Assembly: GCA_046343015.1 (NCBI GenBank)
Contig: JBKDOL010000115.1
Location: forward strand, 62,001 to 126,000
Origin: BJ22 sp021298375
GTDB taxonomy: Bacteria > Planctomycetota > Planctomycetia > Pirellulales > Pirellulaceae
Length of the DNA: 64,000 nt
Direction: 5' to 3'
Shown here piece by piece: positions 43,448-52,839 of this stretch. Below the pieces are notes generated by a model, which had not been told where the DNA came from, ran no database searches, and saw only the letters and a list, made by a program, of their open reading frames with translations. The translations under genes and the position numbers were made by a program. Each line of letters opens with the position of its first letter. Position 1 is the stretch's first letter.

Positions 43448-46279
43448 TTAGTCCTCATTGCCTTCCCGGGCTGGCAGGTTCAACAACAGGTTGGTTGTTG
43501 TCGCTGCTCCATTGGCGGCGTACTTGGCATCGAGGAAGTGGGCAATCCGTTCGTGCAGGTCGGAGAGGTGAGCCTTGGTGTAGGTGTCCAATCCAGCCGT
43601 ATCCCGAGCGGCAGCCAACTTGGCCTTCAGGTCGACAAGAGTCATCGTGGCGATGTTGGCAATCGGCTTGAGAGCCGCATTGCTGCCGCGAATGTCGCGA
43701 GACAGGTCAAACAGCCGTCCGACGTATTCCGCTTGCAGATTGCGGCGGAGGCTGCTGATTGCCGGCTTGCGATCCGAATAATTCCCGGCATTCAGGTTGC
43801 CAAGTTCCTTCCAGACTGCTCCGGTGACCACATTCATCATCTCAGCCAGGGTCAGGGCGTCCTGATCGGCCGGAGTCCGCAGCTCGTTGTCATAAATCCG
43901 GCGCAGTACGGTCGGATTGATGATTTGGCTGAGAGTGGAAGCCTGAATCGCCGCAATTTGGTCGTGAACTGGCCAGGCCATCTCGCTCATCGAAGAACCG
44001 CGGTCATCGCGCCAGCTGTCGCCAACCAGGTGCACGAGCAGCTCCGGCGTGAGGCCAAACGCATCGTCAAAGAACGAGTTCTCAATCACAAAGTTCAGGG
44101 CATCGCGCTGTGCGGCTGCAGGAACAACCTCAATCGGCTTGCGGCCGTTCGGGTCACCCTTCTTGTCGCGGTTGATGAACGAGCCACCCAGCCAGTTGGC
44201 CATGTTGCCAACGCTGCGGGTCTGCAAGCTCAAGGTCAATTGGTAACCGCGACGGGCTTTGGCCCAGCTGTCACCTTCCTTGACGAACTTCTCAAGAATC
44301 TTTTCCCGGTGGTGCTTGGCCAGATTGGTCTGACTGCGGGAGAAGTCAAGCGGATTCTTGCTGAAGTCATAACGGCGAGCCAGTGGATCCGGGCCCATCG
44401 TGTCTTCGTCAGTCCCGTAAATCAACTCCGGCTCAGCCACTCGCTTGAGAATCTCAGGGAGCTTCTTGTCATCCATGGTGTAGCCGTATTCGATCGCCCA
44501 CAAGTCGTAGGGACCGACGCCGATCATGGTGAAGTCGCCTTGGACCACGCCATCATTGAAATTGAAGTTGACCGGGAGGTAGTCCATCACGGAGCCAGCC
44601 AGCGGCTTCTTCCCCTTGACGGCCTCGCTGTTGATCTCGGCCAGCGTGAAAATGCTGGAAGCCTTGAAGTTGTGCCGCAAGCCCAGCGTGTGTCCGACTT
44701 CATGGCAGACGAGGTCAGCCAGCAGCGGTCCAATAAAGGACTCGGGCATCCCATCCAGAATCTGCTCATCGGATTCCGGATTCGGCTTCTGATCTTCCAG
44801 CATCAGGGCCATCGACATTCGCATCGTAGCGACGTCGAAGGCATGTCCATCGGCAGCAAAGCAACCGCCGTTGACTTGGCTGATGCGATTGTAAAGTCCA
44901 TCGGAAACCTCATCGCCCAAAGCCTTGGTCTTCACGCCCACTTGGGGATGCCCGGCGTAAGGCTGCTGGGCTTCCAGAAGCAACTGGCGACGAATCGATT
45001 CGCGCTGGGCCGGTGACACCAGCCGCAGACGCGGATCCCATTCCGGATGTTCGGCAAACCAGGCCAGGGTCTCGGGAGTCATTCCCTCCATGGCGATTCG
45101 CGGCATCACTTTTTCAAACTGGTCTTCGAAAGTCCGAATCCAGCCATCGGTCAGCACGATATCGGCATCGAGAATTTCGCCAGTCAACGGGTTGACCCGA
45201 CTCGGCCCAATCGCCGTGCTGACGTTGTTGTTCAACCAGCGGATGAAATTGTAACGCACATCCTCGGGGTCCCGATTCATGTGCTCATTCGACTGTTTGT
45301 CCTGCTGGCGGACTTCAATCGCGTTGACGATGCCAACTTGCTCAAAAGCCTTGTTCCAGTACAGAACACCTTCGCGAACCCAGCGTCGATACCGAACCGG
45401 AGTCGTGTGCTCGATATAGAACACAATCGGCTGCTTCGGCGGGCTCATTTTCAAGCTCGGGTCGCGCTTCTCGAGATGCCAGCGATTGACAAACCGAATG
45501 CGCGTGTCGTCCGAGGAGTACTTGCCGTAATCGCTGTAAGCGGTCGTGAAATAGCCGACGCGCTCGTCGGCCGGACGCGGCTTGAAGCCCGGCGTTCCTT
45601 CAATCTTGCTGATCGAATAGTGCAGGACCTTCAAATTGCCGTCGGCACCGGCGACTTCGAAGGCGATTTCGACATTCTTGGGAAACGCCTTGACCCGGGC
45701 AACTTTGGACAGATAAGCCTTGCCCGGACGGAAATTGCCGAAGAACGTACCGGCATTGTTCACCAGCAGCTCATCCAAATCGACGATCGGACCACCGCGG
45801 GGATACCAACCGACAATCGGCACATCGACAATCACGGAGTCGGTAAACAACCGCTTGACCGACGACCTCGACTCGTCGTCCGAACCGCGAATGGAAAGGT
45901 CCTCGGCGACCAGGGCCAGCCGCTTGCCATACTGCTTCCAGTAGACATAGAAATCCGAGGACTGCAGCCCGGCAAAGACATCGCCGCCGGACAGGGTGGT
46001 CGCGATGAACTGCCGATGGTTATCAGCGGCAAAATCCCGAGGCAACTCGGCCAGTACCTGATTGGTTTTCTTGTTTATCCAGAGTCGATAGAAGGAGCGA
46101 TCTTCCTTGCTTCCTTCCTCGGTTTGAACCTTGATTTCCTCGTAATCCTTGGTCACCTGATCAAGCGGCGGAAAATCCGCGGATTGATCTTCCTGGGCCC
46201 CGGCCTGCAACCCCAACAGCGTCGTCACAGACAACGCCAGGCTGAAGCGGACCCACCACGTGCGACGAAATAAACTCAT
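43448..46279 (-). CDS. secreted zinc-dependent metalloprotease (metzincin type)
   Basis: 943 residues. Signal peptide SLALSVTTLLGLQAGAQ. The active site is a perfect metzincin motif HEVGHTLGLRH (H526, E527, H530, H536). The regions before it (WYPRGGPIVDLDELLVN; PIVFYIEHTTPVRYRRWVREG) fit the DUF5117/DUF5118-type proteases widespread in bacteroidetes and planctomycetes. The C-terminal 350 residues are largely helical. Expected to degrade proteins outside the inner membrane. GGAAAGG 8 nt upstream supports ATG 46279. Confidence 0.9.
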   Translation of the reverse strand: MSLFRRTWWVRFSLALSVTTLLGLQAGAQEDQSADFPPLDQVTKDYEEIKVQTEEGSKEDRSFYRLWINKKTNQVLAELPRDFAADNHRQFIATTLSGGDVFAGLQSSDFYVYWKQYGKRLALVAEDLSIRGSDDESRSSVKRLFTDSVIVDVPIVGWYPRGGPIVDLDELLVNNAGTFFGNFRPGKAYLSKVARVKAFPKNVEIAFEVAGADGNLKVLHYSISKIEGTPGFKPRPADERVGYFTTAYSDYGKYSSDDTRIRFVNRWHLEKRDPSLKMSPPKQPIVFYIEHTTPVRYRRWVREGVLYWNKAFEQVGIVNAIEVRQQDKQSNEHMNRDPEDVRYNFIRWLNNNVSTAIGPSRVNPLTGEILDADIVLTDGWIRTFEDQFEKVMPRIAMEGMTPETLAWFAEHPEWDPRLRLVSPAQRESIRRQLLLEAQQPYAGHPQVGVKTKALGDEVSDGLYNRISQVNGGCFAADGHAFDVATMRMSMALMLEDQKPNPESDEQILDGMPESFIGPLLADLVCHEVGHTLGLRHNFKASSIFTLAEINSEAVKGKKPLAGSVMDYLPVNFNFNDGVVQGDFTMIGVGPYDLWAIEYGYTMDDKKLPEILKRVAEPELIYGTDEDTMGPDPLARRYDFSKNPLDFSRSQTNLAKHHREKILEKFVKEGDSWAKARRGYQLTLSLQTRSVGNMANWLGGSFINRDKKGDPNGRKPIEVVPAAAQRDALNFVIENSFFDDAFGLTPELLVHLVGDSWRDDRGSSMSEMAWPVHDQIAAIQASTLSQIINPTVLRRIYDNELRTPADQDALTLAEMMNVVTGAVWKELGNLNAGNYSDRKPAISSLRRNLQAEYVGRLFDLSRDIRGSNAALKPIANIATMTLVDLKAKLAAARDTAGLDTYTKAHLSDLHERIAHFLDAKYAANGAATTTNLLLNLPAREGNED

Positions 46280-46686
46280 GCTGACGACCTTTCCAAAACA
46301 GGCAATGTTGATGTTCAGCGCTTGCCCGGATCCCTGCGGGCAACAATGCTCCTAAGCCGAAGCTGCACTTCGCTTGTGAGCGGCCATGACAGACTGGGTA
46401 AAGCAAACGGCAAGCCAAATCCCCGGCATCAAACCGGGAACCTCGAATTCCGGGGACTGAGCCCTGACCTTACCCCCCTCACTGCCGCCCATTCTATTTC
46501 AAACCAGCCAAAAAACCAATCAAGTGGTTGCGTTTCGGCAACGATCTGCTGCCAAAAAGCAACCTCAGCGCAGCCTCCTCAACGCTTCGGGTGACGAACC
46601 AGCCCGCACCGCAGTCAGCACGCCGCCCTGGAACAGACGGTATACTGACCGAGGTTTTTGCTCCCCAGCTTCGGCCACCGCCAAAC
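46280..46686. other. divergent spacer of about 400 bp
   Basis: Separates the minus-strand protease gene from the plus-strand VWA gene and must carry both promoters. A TATACT at 46641-46646 could be a -10 box for the plus-strand gene but has no matching -35. A GC-rich imperfect inverted repeat built on CCCCGG and CCGGGG lies near 46421-46457. No protein gene seen. Confidence 0.5.
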
Positions 46687-49600
46687 ATGCCTTTTGAACT
46701 GACGTTTGAACGACCTTGGTTGCTGTTGTTACTTGGCCTGTTGCCGCTGGTCTGGTGGCTTGGCTTCCGCAGCCTCGCAGGCCTGGGTGGACTGCGGCGG
46801 GTCCTCGCGCTGCTGCTGCGCTCACTTGTTTTGACGCTCTTGGTGCTCGCTCTCGCGGAGATGAGCTGGCAGAAACGGACCGACCAACTCACAGTCATTT
46901 ACCTGCTCGACCAGTCGGAAAGCATTCCGGTCGCCAAACGCTCGGCGATGCTCAAGTTCGTATTTGAATCAGTCGCCCGGCATCGCCGTGAAAAGGACAA
47001 GGCGGGCGTCGTGATTTTCGGAGCCAATGCACGGATTGAAGCCCCACCCTACGAAGGCCAGTTGCCGCTGATTGGCGAGTTGGAATCCGATCTGGCGCTG
47101 CGCACTGATGCGACCAATCTGGAAGCGGCCCTGAAGCTGGCCAAGGCCTCGCTCCCCGAGGACTCGGCGGGCCGAATCGTCGTGGTCAGCGACGGCAATG
47201 AGAACCTCGGCGATGGGCTGACCGTGGCCCGCGGTCTTGCAGCGGATGGAATTGGCGTCGACGTGGTTCCGATCGAGCTTCCGCCGCGGGCGGAAATCGC
47301 GGTTGAGAAAATCCTGCTCCCTTCCGATATCCGCAAAGGCCAAAAGTTCGAAGCCCGCGTGCTGATCGATTACCAACCTTCGCCAGGCAACACAGAGGAT
47401 GCCGCTCAAACCGGAAAGGAGACCACCGGCAAACTCCGGCTGACGCAGCGAATCAACCAGCGCGAAGAGCTGATTGCCGAGCAACAAGTCACCTTGCGCC
47501 CCGGCAAGAATGTCGTCGCCCTGCAGCACCAACTTGAACAGTCGGCGATCGTCAGCTTTGCAGCGAGCTTTCTCCCCGACGATCCCACCGCCGACGGCGT
47601 GCTGAAAAACAATCAGGCTTCGGCGTTCACCCACGTGCGGGGCAAAGGCAAGGTTTTGCTGATCGAAGATGGCAGTTTCCGCGGCGAGTTCACTCAGTTT
47701 ATCGAAAGACTGCAAGCCAACGCGATTGAAGTGGACCTGATGTCATCGAGCAACCTGTTCGGTTCCGCAGCCGAACTGCTGCAGTACGACTCGATCATTC
47801 TGGCCAATGTCCCGCGGGCGACGGGCGATGACGCGGGAAACGCCGAAGCATTCAGTGACGAACAGATCCGCATGCTGGTCAGCAATTGCGAGAATATGGG
47901 TTGCGGGATTGTCATGCTCGGTGGCGACCGCGCTTTCGGTGCTGGAGGCTGGGCCAACACCGAATTGGAACGGGCGATGCCCGTCGACTTCCAGATCAAG
48001 AATGACAAGGTCAATGCTGTCGGCGCGCTCGCCCTGATGATGCATGCTTCGGAAATGGCTGACGGAAACTTCTGGCAACTCAAAATCGCCAAAGAGGCTC
48101 TGAACATCCTCGGTCCAATGGACTACGCCGGCGTGATTGACTGGAGCGACATCGGCGGTGCCCCCAAGTGGCTGTGGCGCCTGCCTGCCGGAGTCGATCG
48201 GGTCAGTGAAAATCGGAATCGGATGCTCGCGCTGATCGGTCGCATGACGCCGGGAGACATGCCGGAATTCGACGCGCCGATGAAGCTCGCGGTCAACGGG
48301 CTGCTCAAAGCTCCCGCGTCAATCAAGCACATGATCATCATCAGCGATGGCGATCCGGCCCCGCCGACCAGAGCGGTGATGCAAGCCTGCAAGGACAACA
48401 AGATCACCATCACCACTGTGGCTGTAGGGACTCATGGACCTGCAGGGAGCACGCCACTCAAGGACATCGCCGAGTTTACCGGTGGCAAATATTACGAAGT
48501 CAAAGACGCCCGCGCCCTGCCCAAGATCTATCAGCGCGAGGCCCGACGAGTCTCCAAACCGGTCATCCGTGAGTCCAAGTCGGGGATGCGGGCGCTGGGC
48601 GTTGCCGGTTACGAGGGAAATGAAATCCTGCAAGGCATTACCCCGGGGGAACTGCCACCGTTTTTCGGCTACGTCATGACCACTCTCAAGTCGAGTCCGC
48701 TGGTCGAGCAATTGCTTGTCTCCAATGACCCTCCGGACACCCCGGAAAATTCCACTTTGCTCGCCAGCTGGCGATATGGGGTCGGCCGGACAGTTGTCTT
48801 CAGCAGTGATGCCGGGAATCAATGGACTACGAACTGGTACAGCAGCGAATACTACGACAAACTATTCTCGCAACTGGTCCGGTATTCCATGCGACCGGTG
48901 ACGCGGAGCGCGAATTTTTCCGTTGGCACGGAGTTCAAAGACAGCCGCGGTCGGATCGTTATCACAGCCTCGGATGACGAGGGCGAGTACCTTAACTTCC
49001 TGAACCTGACCGCACGTGGACTCGACCCGCGACTGCAGGATGTCGAACTCAACTTTACCCAAACCGCCCCCGGCCGTTACGTCGCCGAGTTTCCTGCAAA
49101 TGACCCCGGCAATTATCTGTTCAGCATTTTCCCCGACGAGGGCTACGAACGGTTGACGGCCGGATTGAGTGCGCCCTACTCCAGCGAGTTTTCCGTGCGA
49201 AGTACCAACCTCGCCTTGCTCGAATCCCTGGCGGGCGTCCAGCCCAAAGGGGGCTCGCCGGGCGTGCTTGCGACTGGTGATTTGCTTGATGCGGGACTCG
49301 AACGGCTCCTGGAACTCAATCCGTTTCGCAGCGACCTGTTCCAAGTCACCAGCATCCAGGGTATCTGGCCGGGTTTGTTGCTCTGGGCCGCCGTCTTGTT
49401 TTGGTTCGATGTGCTGACTCGTCGAGTCGCCCTCTCAGCCGCTCCGCTCTGGACCGCGATGCGGAATTGGCTGGCCCGAATCCGCGGGCAAGAACCAGTA
49501 CTGGCCGGGCCAAGCCTCGAACGTCTCCGGACTCGAAAGCTGGAGGTTGGAAAACAGTTGGAACTGAAACGGGCCAACACGCGATTCGAGCCCGAATCAT

Positions 49601-49782
49601 CCCCATCAAGTTCCGCTTCGGGCAAGGAACTTCTTGATGCAGTGCTCGAAAGCGAGATCGCCAAGGAACGCGACCCCTTGCCGCCGAAGCCAATCACCCA
49701 ACTCGATCAGCCCGAGGAATCGCACACCGCGCGGCTGTTGGAAGCGAAACGCCGAGCCCGACAAAATCGGCCCGACAAGTAA
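46687..49782 (+). CDS. large VWA / GATase-like membrane protein
   Basis: 1031 residues from ATG 46687; upstream codons in the frame are not protein-like. N-terminal helices (WLLLLLGLLPLVWWLGF; VLALLLRSLVLTLLVLALA), a VWA domain with MIDAS-like LLDQSESIP (73-81) and SDGNENLGDG, a class I glutamine-amidotransferase-like fold (about 330-480) with GIVMLGGDRAFGAGGW, a second VWA-type segment (HMIIISDGDPAPP, about 545), a beta-rich part, one C-terminal helix (LLLWAAVLFWFDVL) and a charged cytoplasmic tail. It resembles the BatA-like protein at 26027 but is much larger. Probable envelope function. Confidence 0.85.
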   Translation: MPFELTFERPWLLLLLGLLPLVWWLGFRSLAGLGGLRRVLALLLRSLVLTLLVLALAEMSWQKRTDQLTVIYLLDQSESIPVAKRSAMLKFVFESVARHRREKDKAGVVIFGANARIEAPPYEGQLPLIGELESDLALRTDATNLEAALKLAKASLPEDSAGRIVVVSDGNENLGDGLTVARGLAADGIGVDVVPIELPPRAEIAVEKILLPSDIRKGQKFEARVLIDYQPSPGNTEDAAQTGKETTGKLRLTQRINQREELIAEQQVTLRPGKNVVALQHQLEQSAIVSFAASFLPDDPTADGVLKNNQASAFTHVRGKGKVLLIEDGSFRGEFTQFIERLQANAIEVDLMSSSNLFGSAAELLQYDSIILANVPRATGDDAGNAEAFSDEQIRMLVSNCENMGCGIVMLGGDRAFGAGGWANTELERAMPVDFQIKNDKVNAVGALALMMHASEMADGNFWQLKIAKEALNILGPMDYAGVIDWSDIGGAPKWLWRLPAGVDRVSENRNRMLALIGRMTPGDMPEFDAPMKLAVNGLLKAPASIKHMIIISDGDPAPPTRAVMQACKDNKITITTVAVGTHGPAGSTPLKDIAEFTGGKYYEVKDARALPKIYQREARRVSKPVIRESKSGMRALGVAGYEGNEILQGITPGELPPFFGYVMTTLKSSPLVEQLLVSNDPPDTPENSTLLASWRYGVGRTVVFSSDAGNQWTTNWYSSEYYDKLFSQLVRYSMRPVTRSANFSVGTEFKDSRGRIVITASDDEGEYLNFLNLTARGLDPRLQDVELNFTQTAPGRYVAEFPANDPGNYLFSIFPDEGYERLTAGLSAPYSSEFSVRSTNLALLESLAGVQPKGGSPGVLATGDLLDAGLERLLELNPFRSDLFQVTSIQGIWPGLLLWAAVLFWFDVLTRRVALSAAPLWTAMRNWLARIRGQEPVLAGPSLERLRTRKLEVGKQLELKRANTRFEPESSPSSSASGKELLDAVLESEIAKERDPLPPKPITQLDQPEESHTARLLEAKRRARQNRPDK

Positions 49783-50082
49783 CGCCGCTTCACGAATGGT
49801 TGCGAAGCCAAAACTCCCGCATCCAGAGAGTGGAGCCACAGAGAGTGGAGCCACAAGTTGTGGAGCCCCAGAGAGTGTGCCTCTGGAAGCCTGCATTCAA
49901 GCGAGCCCAGCGTTCCGCGTTCCAATCTGCGCCCGCCTGCCGCCTCATCACTCGGTCCAAGCGGTCGGCTGCAGGATTTCCTCGACTGGCTGGTCCAGCG
50001 ATTTTGAGAGGTCTGAGTTCCAGCCAGACAAGGCAACGGGCGAGCAGGCAATCGGGCGCGTTTGGCCCGGAGAAAAATCTGC
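49783..50082. other. 300-bp convergent spacer with a 15-bp tandem repeat
   Basis: Lies between the stops of the VWA gene and the minus-strand zinc-ribbon gene. Apart from the tandem repeat at 49825-49884 I see no gene and no clear intrinsic terminator. Confidence 0.55.
49825..49884. repeat. 15-bp tandem repeat, four units
   Basis: AGAGAGTGGAGCCAC twice without change (49825-49839, 49840-49854), then AAGTTGTGGAGCCCC and AGAGAGTGTGCCTCT. Confidence 0.9.
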
Positions 50083-51231
50083 TTAATCCAGCAGCCAGCG
50101 AAAGGTGAGATAGAGTATCCCCAGACAAACAACGAGCGTCAGCAGATTGACGATCCAGCGGCGGCGGCGAACCTTGGCAGGATCGGCAGCGGCCAAGACG
50201 ATCGTCTCCCCCTCATGTTGAATCCGCATCACGGTGTTATTCACCCGTTGAAAGCCACCAGAAGCATCGGGCAAGAGCACAAACGCCGATTCGGCTCGGC
50301 TTTTCGCTTGACGAATGATGGTCGGGTCACTGCTGTAATAGCGGGGCGGCAGCAACTGGGCGGCCTCGGATGCCGCCTGACCGAGCTTCACATTCGGCCT
50401 GCTGTTTCGATCTTCCGCTCGACTCGAAAAGGATGGCGGCAAGCCTTGCTGCTGTATCGAATCCGCTGCCTCGACCGGGGAGAGCGTTGCCTTGATGGCT
50501 TCCGAATTTCGCTCCTGAGGCAATTGGGCTCTCGCCGCCTTCGCTTGTGGTCCAACGGAGGGCGAAGCCGGATTGGGCTTCGCCGTTTCATTTTTTGATG
50601 TCGATGGGGCAACGTTGGTTGGGCCTCCGGTTTTGCCCTGCGCTCCTCGGGCAAGTTGCTCCAAGGGCTTGGCCAAATCAATCCGGAAGTCAGCCTCAGC
50701 GACCTCTTTTCGCCGCGAACCTGCCGTTTCGATGCGTGGCGGCTCAGTCGGTTGCTGTGCAAGCGAGCCGGTTTGAGGGGCTGGCTTTTCCGGAGCATCG
50801 GGCAGGTCGCTGTCCGAATCGCGAAAACGTTTCCGTTTTGCCTGGGCTGGCTTCGGCGGAGGAGGAGGCGAAGGCGGTGCCGCCGCTGGCGCGAACTTTG
50901 GCCGGCTGGTAACGGACTTTTCGCTCACCACCCCGGACACCTCTTTTCCCAAGCGTCCCGTCGCGCTCAGTTGGAACGACGAGCCGCAGTGGGGACAGGC
51001 AACCAGGGTTCCCAGCATTTGGGTCGTGTAGCCGAAGCCCTGCCGACATTGGGGGCACTCACAAACGTCAATCCGGATCGCCTGGCAAACCTGGGGCAAA
51101 TGGCTGCCGATGCGGTCGGGCAATTGCAGCAGCTTTGCACAACCGGGGCATTGAACGGCCGCGCCCGCCATTTCCGGCGTCGCCTGAAAGGTAGCCTGGC
51201 AAAGCGGGCATTCGCAAACAGAGTCGGTCAT
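50083..51231 (-). CDS. zinc-ribbon protein with C-terminal membrane helix
   Basis: 382 residues. Two zinc-ribbon-like modules at the N-terminus: CECPLCQ with QCPGCAK (about 6-35) and CECPQCRQ with ACPHCGSS (about 57-87), in the style of MJ0042-type ribbons. About 210 residues of low-complexity Pro/Ala/Lys/Ser follow, then a globular segment (about 290-350) and a final helix (VNLLTLVVCLGILYLTFRWLL). It has no signal peptide, so the ribbons are probably cytoplasmic. Such zinc-ribbon, linker and tail-anchor proteins are common in planctomycetes and unassigned. Confidence 0.78.
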   Translation of the reverse strand: MTDSVCECPLCQATFQATPEMAGAAVQCPGCAKLLQLPDRIGSHLPQVCQAIRIDVCECPQCRQGFGYTTQMLGTLVACPHCGSSFQLSATGRLGKEVSGVVSEKSVTSRPKFAPAAAPPSPPPPPKPAQAKRKRFRDSDSDLPDAPEKPAPQTGSLAQQPTEPPRIETAGSRRKEVAEADFRIDLAKPLEQLARGAQGKTGGPTNVAPSTSKNETAKPNPASPSVGPQAKAARAQLPQERNSEAIKATLSPVEAADSIQQQGLPPSFSSRAEDRNSRPNVKLGQAASEAAQLLPPRYYSSDPTIIRQAKSRAESAFVLLPDASGGFQRVNNTVMRIQHEGETIVLAAADPAKVRRRRWIVNLLTLVVCLGILYLTFRWLLD

Positions 51232-51472
51232 CGAGTTCCTGTACTCACCTACTAGCCTTCATGCCCAAATTCGCAAGTCGCAGGCAACCTGTTACACCCC
51301 GGTCTCTCGACTTCGCTCTCTCTCACTTGGCACAACGTCCTGCAGGGCCGTTGCATTCCTGCCTTCCCGGCAAACGAACCGAGCCCCGGAATCAATCCGA
51401 ACGTTTCGCAACAAAACGACTCGGAACCAACAGCCGCGATTTTTTCGGTTCGGAGTATTCTTGATTCAACCA

Positions 51473-52102
51473 TCAATGAAGTGTGTTGAAGATTCGATCG
51501 CCCGCATCGCCCAATCCTGGAACAATGAACTTGTGTTCGTTCAGACCTTGGTCAACGGCGCAAGCATGAATTTCGATTTGGGGGCAATTCGCCTGTAATT
51601 GCCCAATCCCCTCGGGCACGGCAATCACCGACAACAACTTGATCGTTTTGACGCCCCAATGCTCAAGAGCCTGATAGGCAGCTTGAGCAGAGCCGCCGGT
51701 GGCGAGCATCGGGTCGAGGATGAAAGCGACATCGACCGGATTCCGTTCAGGGAGCTTGTTGTAATAGCTCACCGGGCGGGCCGTTTCCTCGTCGCGATAG
51801 AGGCCGAGGTGCCAGACCTCCGCCATCGGAAGCACCTGGAGCATGGCGTCGACCATCCCCAAACCTGCCCGCAAAATCGGCACGATTCCAATCCGGCCCT
51901 GCAGACGCTTGCCAACCGTGCGTGTAATCGGAGTCTCCACCGGCCAGTCGACGGTCGGCAACCCGCTTGTCGCTTCATAGGCGAGCAGCATGGAGAGTCG
52001 ATTGACCGTCTGTCGAAACTCCCATGTCGGTGTCTCCCGATTTCGCAGCACGGTCAGATGGTAAGCCACCAGCGGATGTTCCAAGACCTTGACGCTGCTC
52101 AT
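51473..52102 (-). CDS. upp: uracil phosphoribosyltransferase
   Basis: 209 residues from ATG 52102, the usual length; GGGAAG lies 5 nt upstream, and the longer frame is not needed. Family motifs include ILRAGLGMVD (76-85), SYYNKLP and the PRPP-binding ILDPMLATGGSA (128-139), with the C-terminal uracil site PGLGDAGDRIF. Salvages uracil to UMP. Transcribed after the DedA-type gene, 63 bp downstream. Confidence 0.96.
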   Translation of the reverse strand: MSSVKVLEHPLVAYHLTVLRNRETPTWEFRQTVNRLSMLLAYEATSGLPTVDWPVETPITRTVGKRLQGRIGIVPILRAGLGMVDAMLQVLPMAEVWHLGLYRDEETARPVSYYNKLPERNPVDVAFILDPMLATGGSAQAAYQALEHWGVKTIKLLSVIAVPEGIGQLQANCPQIEIHACAVDQGLNEHKFIVPGLGDAGDRIFNTLH

Positions 52103-52165
52103 CGCCACTTCCCGTATCTCATGACTGACTTCTGGCTGCATTTGACTCCCAGCCACCCGCTTTCA

Positions 52166-52816
52166 TCATATCGCCTTTCGCCTGCCGAACGAAGAGCGAG
52201 CCAGAATCCAGAGCGCCCAGGCTGGCAGCCCCAGGCTGAGGGTGAGTCCGAGTGGTAACCAACCGCCTGCCAACGACATCGAGCCCAAAATCGCGTACGC
52301 CAGAGCAAGTCCGAGGTTGGCAGGTGCCACCATTATCCAAAAGCTGATTCTGGGTAATCGATAGATCCCGGCAGCAAGGATGCTCGCCTCGGCCAACACG
52401 GGGACTCCACGGCAAACGGCCAACGCTCCAAGTCCCCAGTGGTCCCGCAGTTGCGCAATCCGATGGTGAGCCGGCTTTGACCCCAGCCGATTTCGCCAAC
52501 CAAAGCTAAACCAGCGAGCCAACTCGTACCCGACCAATGCACCAAGGTTCAAGCCGATCCAAATCACCAGCCCTCCGGCAGCGATTCCCAACAAGGCCCC
52601 CAGAAACGTCCCAACCAGACTGCTGGGAATCGGCAATACAATATCTGCCACTAGCAACCCAATCCCCAGAGAAGCGGCGACCCAAGGCCGCTCCCGCAGC
52701 CAGCTACCGGAAACCAATGCCTCAATCTGCGGCTCGAGATACCATCCACAGAACAAAAAGGGGACAATTGGAACAGCCAGAATCAGGGCGATCGTTGTCA
52801 AATCTTGTTTTATCAA
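52166..52816 (-). CDS. DedA/VTT-domain (SNARE-associated) membrane protein
   Basis: 216 residues if started at TTG 52816, which has a G-rich run (GGGGGG) before it. ATG 52915 would add 33 residues but overlap the divergent signal peptidase start at 52840, and its translation has no features. Membrane helices at the N-terminus (IALILAVPIVPFLFCGW), middle (PIPSSLVGTFLGALLGIAAG) and C-terminus; the re-entrant loop and the conserved block GALAVCRGVPVLAEASILAAG are those of VTT/DedA proteins. Members move lipid carriers or protect membrane potential. Upp follows in the same direction. Confidence 0.82.
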   Translation of the reverse strand: MIKQDLTTIALILAVPIVPFLFCGWYLEPQIEALVSGSWLRERPWVAASLGIGLLVADIVLPIPSSLVGTFLGALLGIAAGGLVIWIGLNLGALVGYELARWFSFGWRNRLGSKPAHHRIAQLRDHWGLGALAVCRGVPVLAEASILAAGIYRLPRISFWIMVAPANLGLALAYAILGSMSLAGGWLPLGLTLSLGLPAWALWILARSSFGRRKAI

Positions 52817-52839
52817 AGCAGAGCCCCCCGCAAGACAGC

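Noticed and set aside
43175..45016. 613-residue open frame on the plus strand opposite the metalloprotease
   Set aside because: It lies antisense to a gene with a perfect metzincin motif and signal peptide; its translation has no domain and starts inside the terminator spacer.
45047..46273. 408-residue open frame on the plus strand
   Set aside because: Antisense shadow of the same metalloprotease gene, caused by GC-rich codon structure.
46641..46646. TATACT as a promoter -10 box for the VWA gene
   Set aside because: No -35-like sequence at the right distance; left as a note only.
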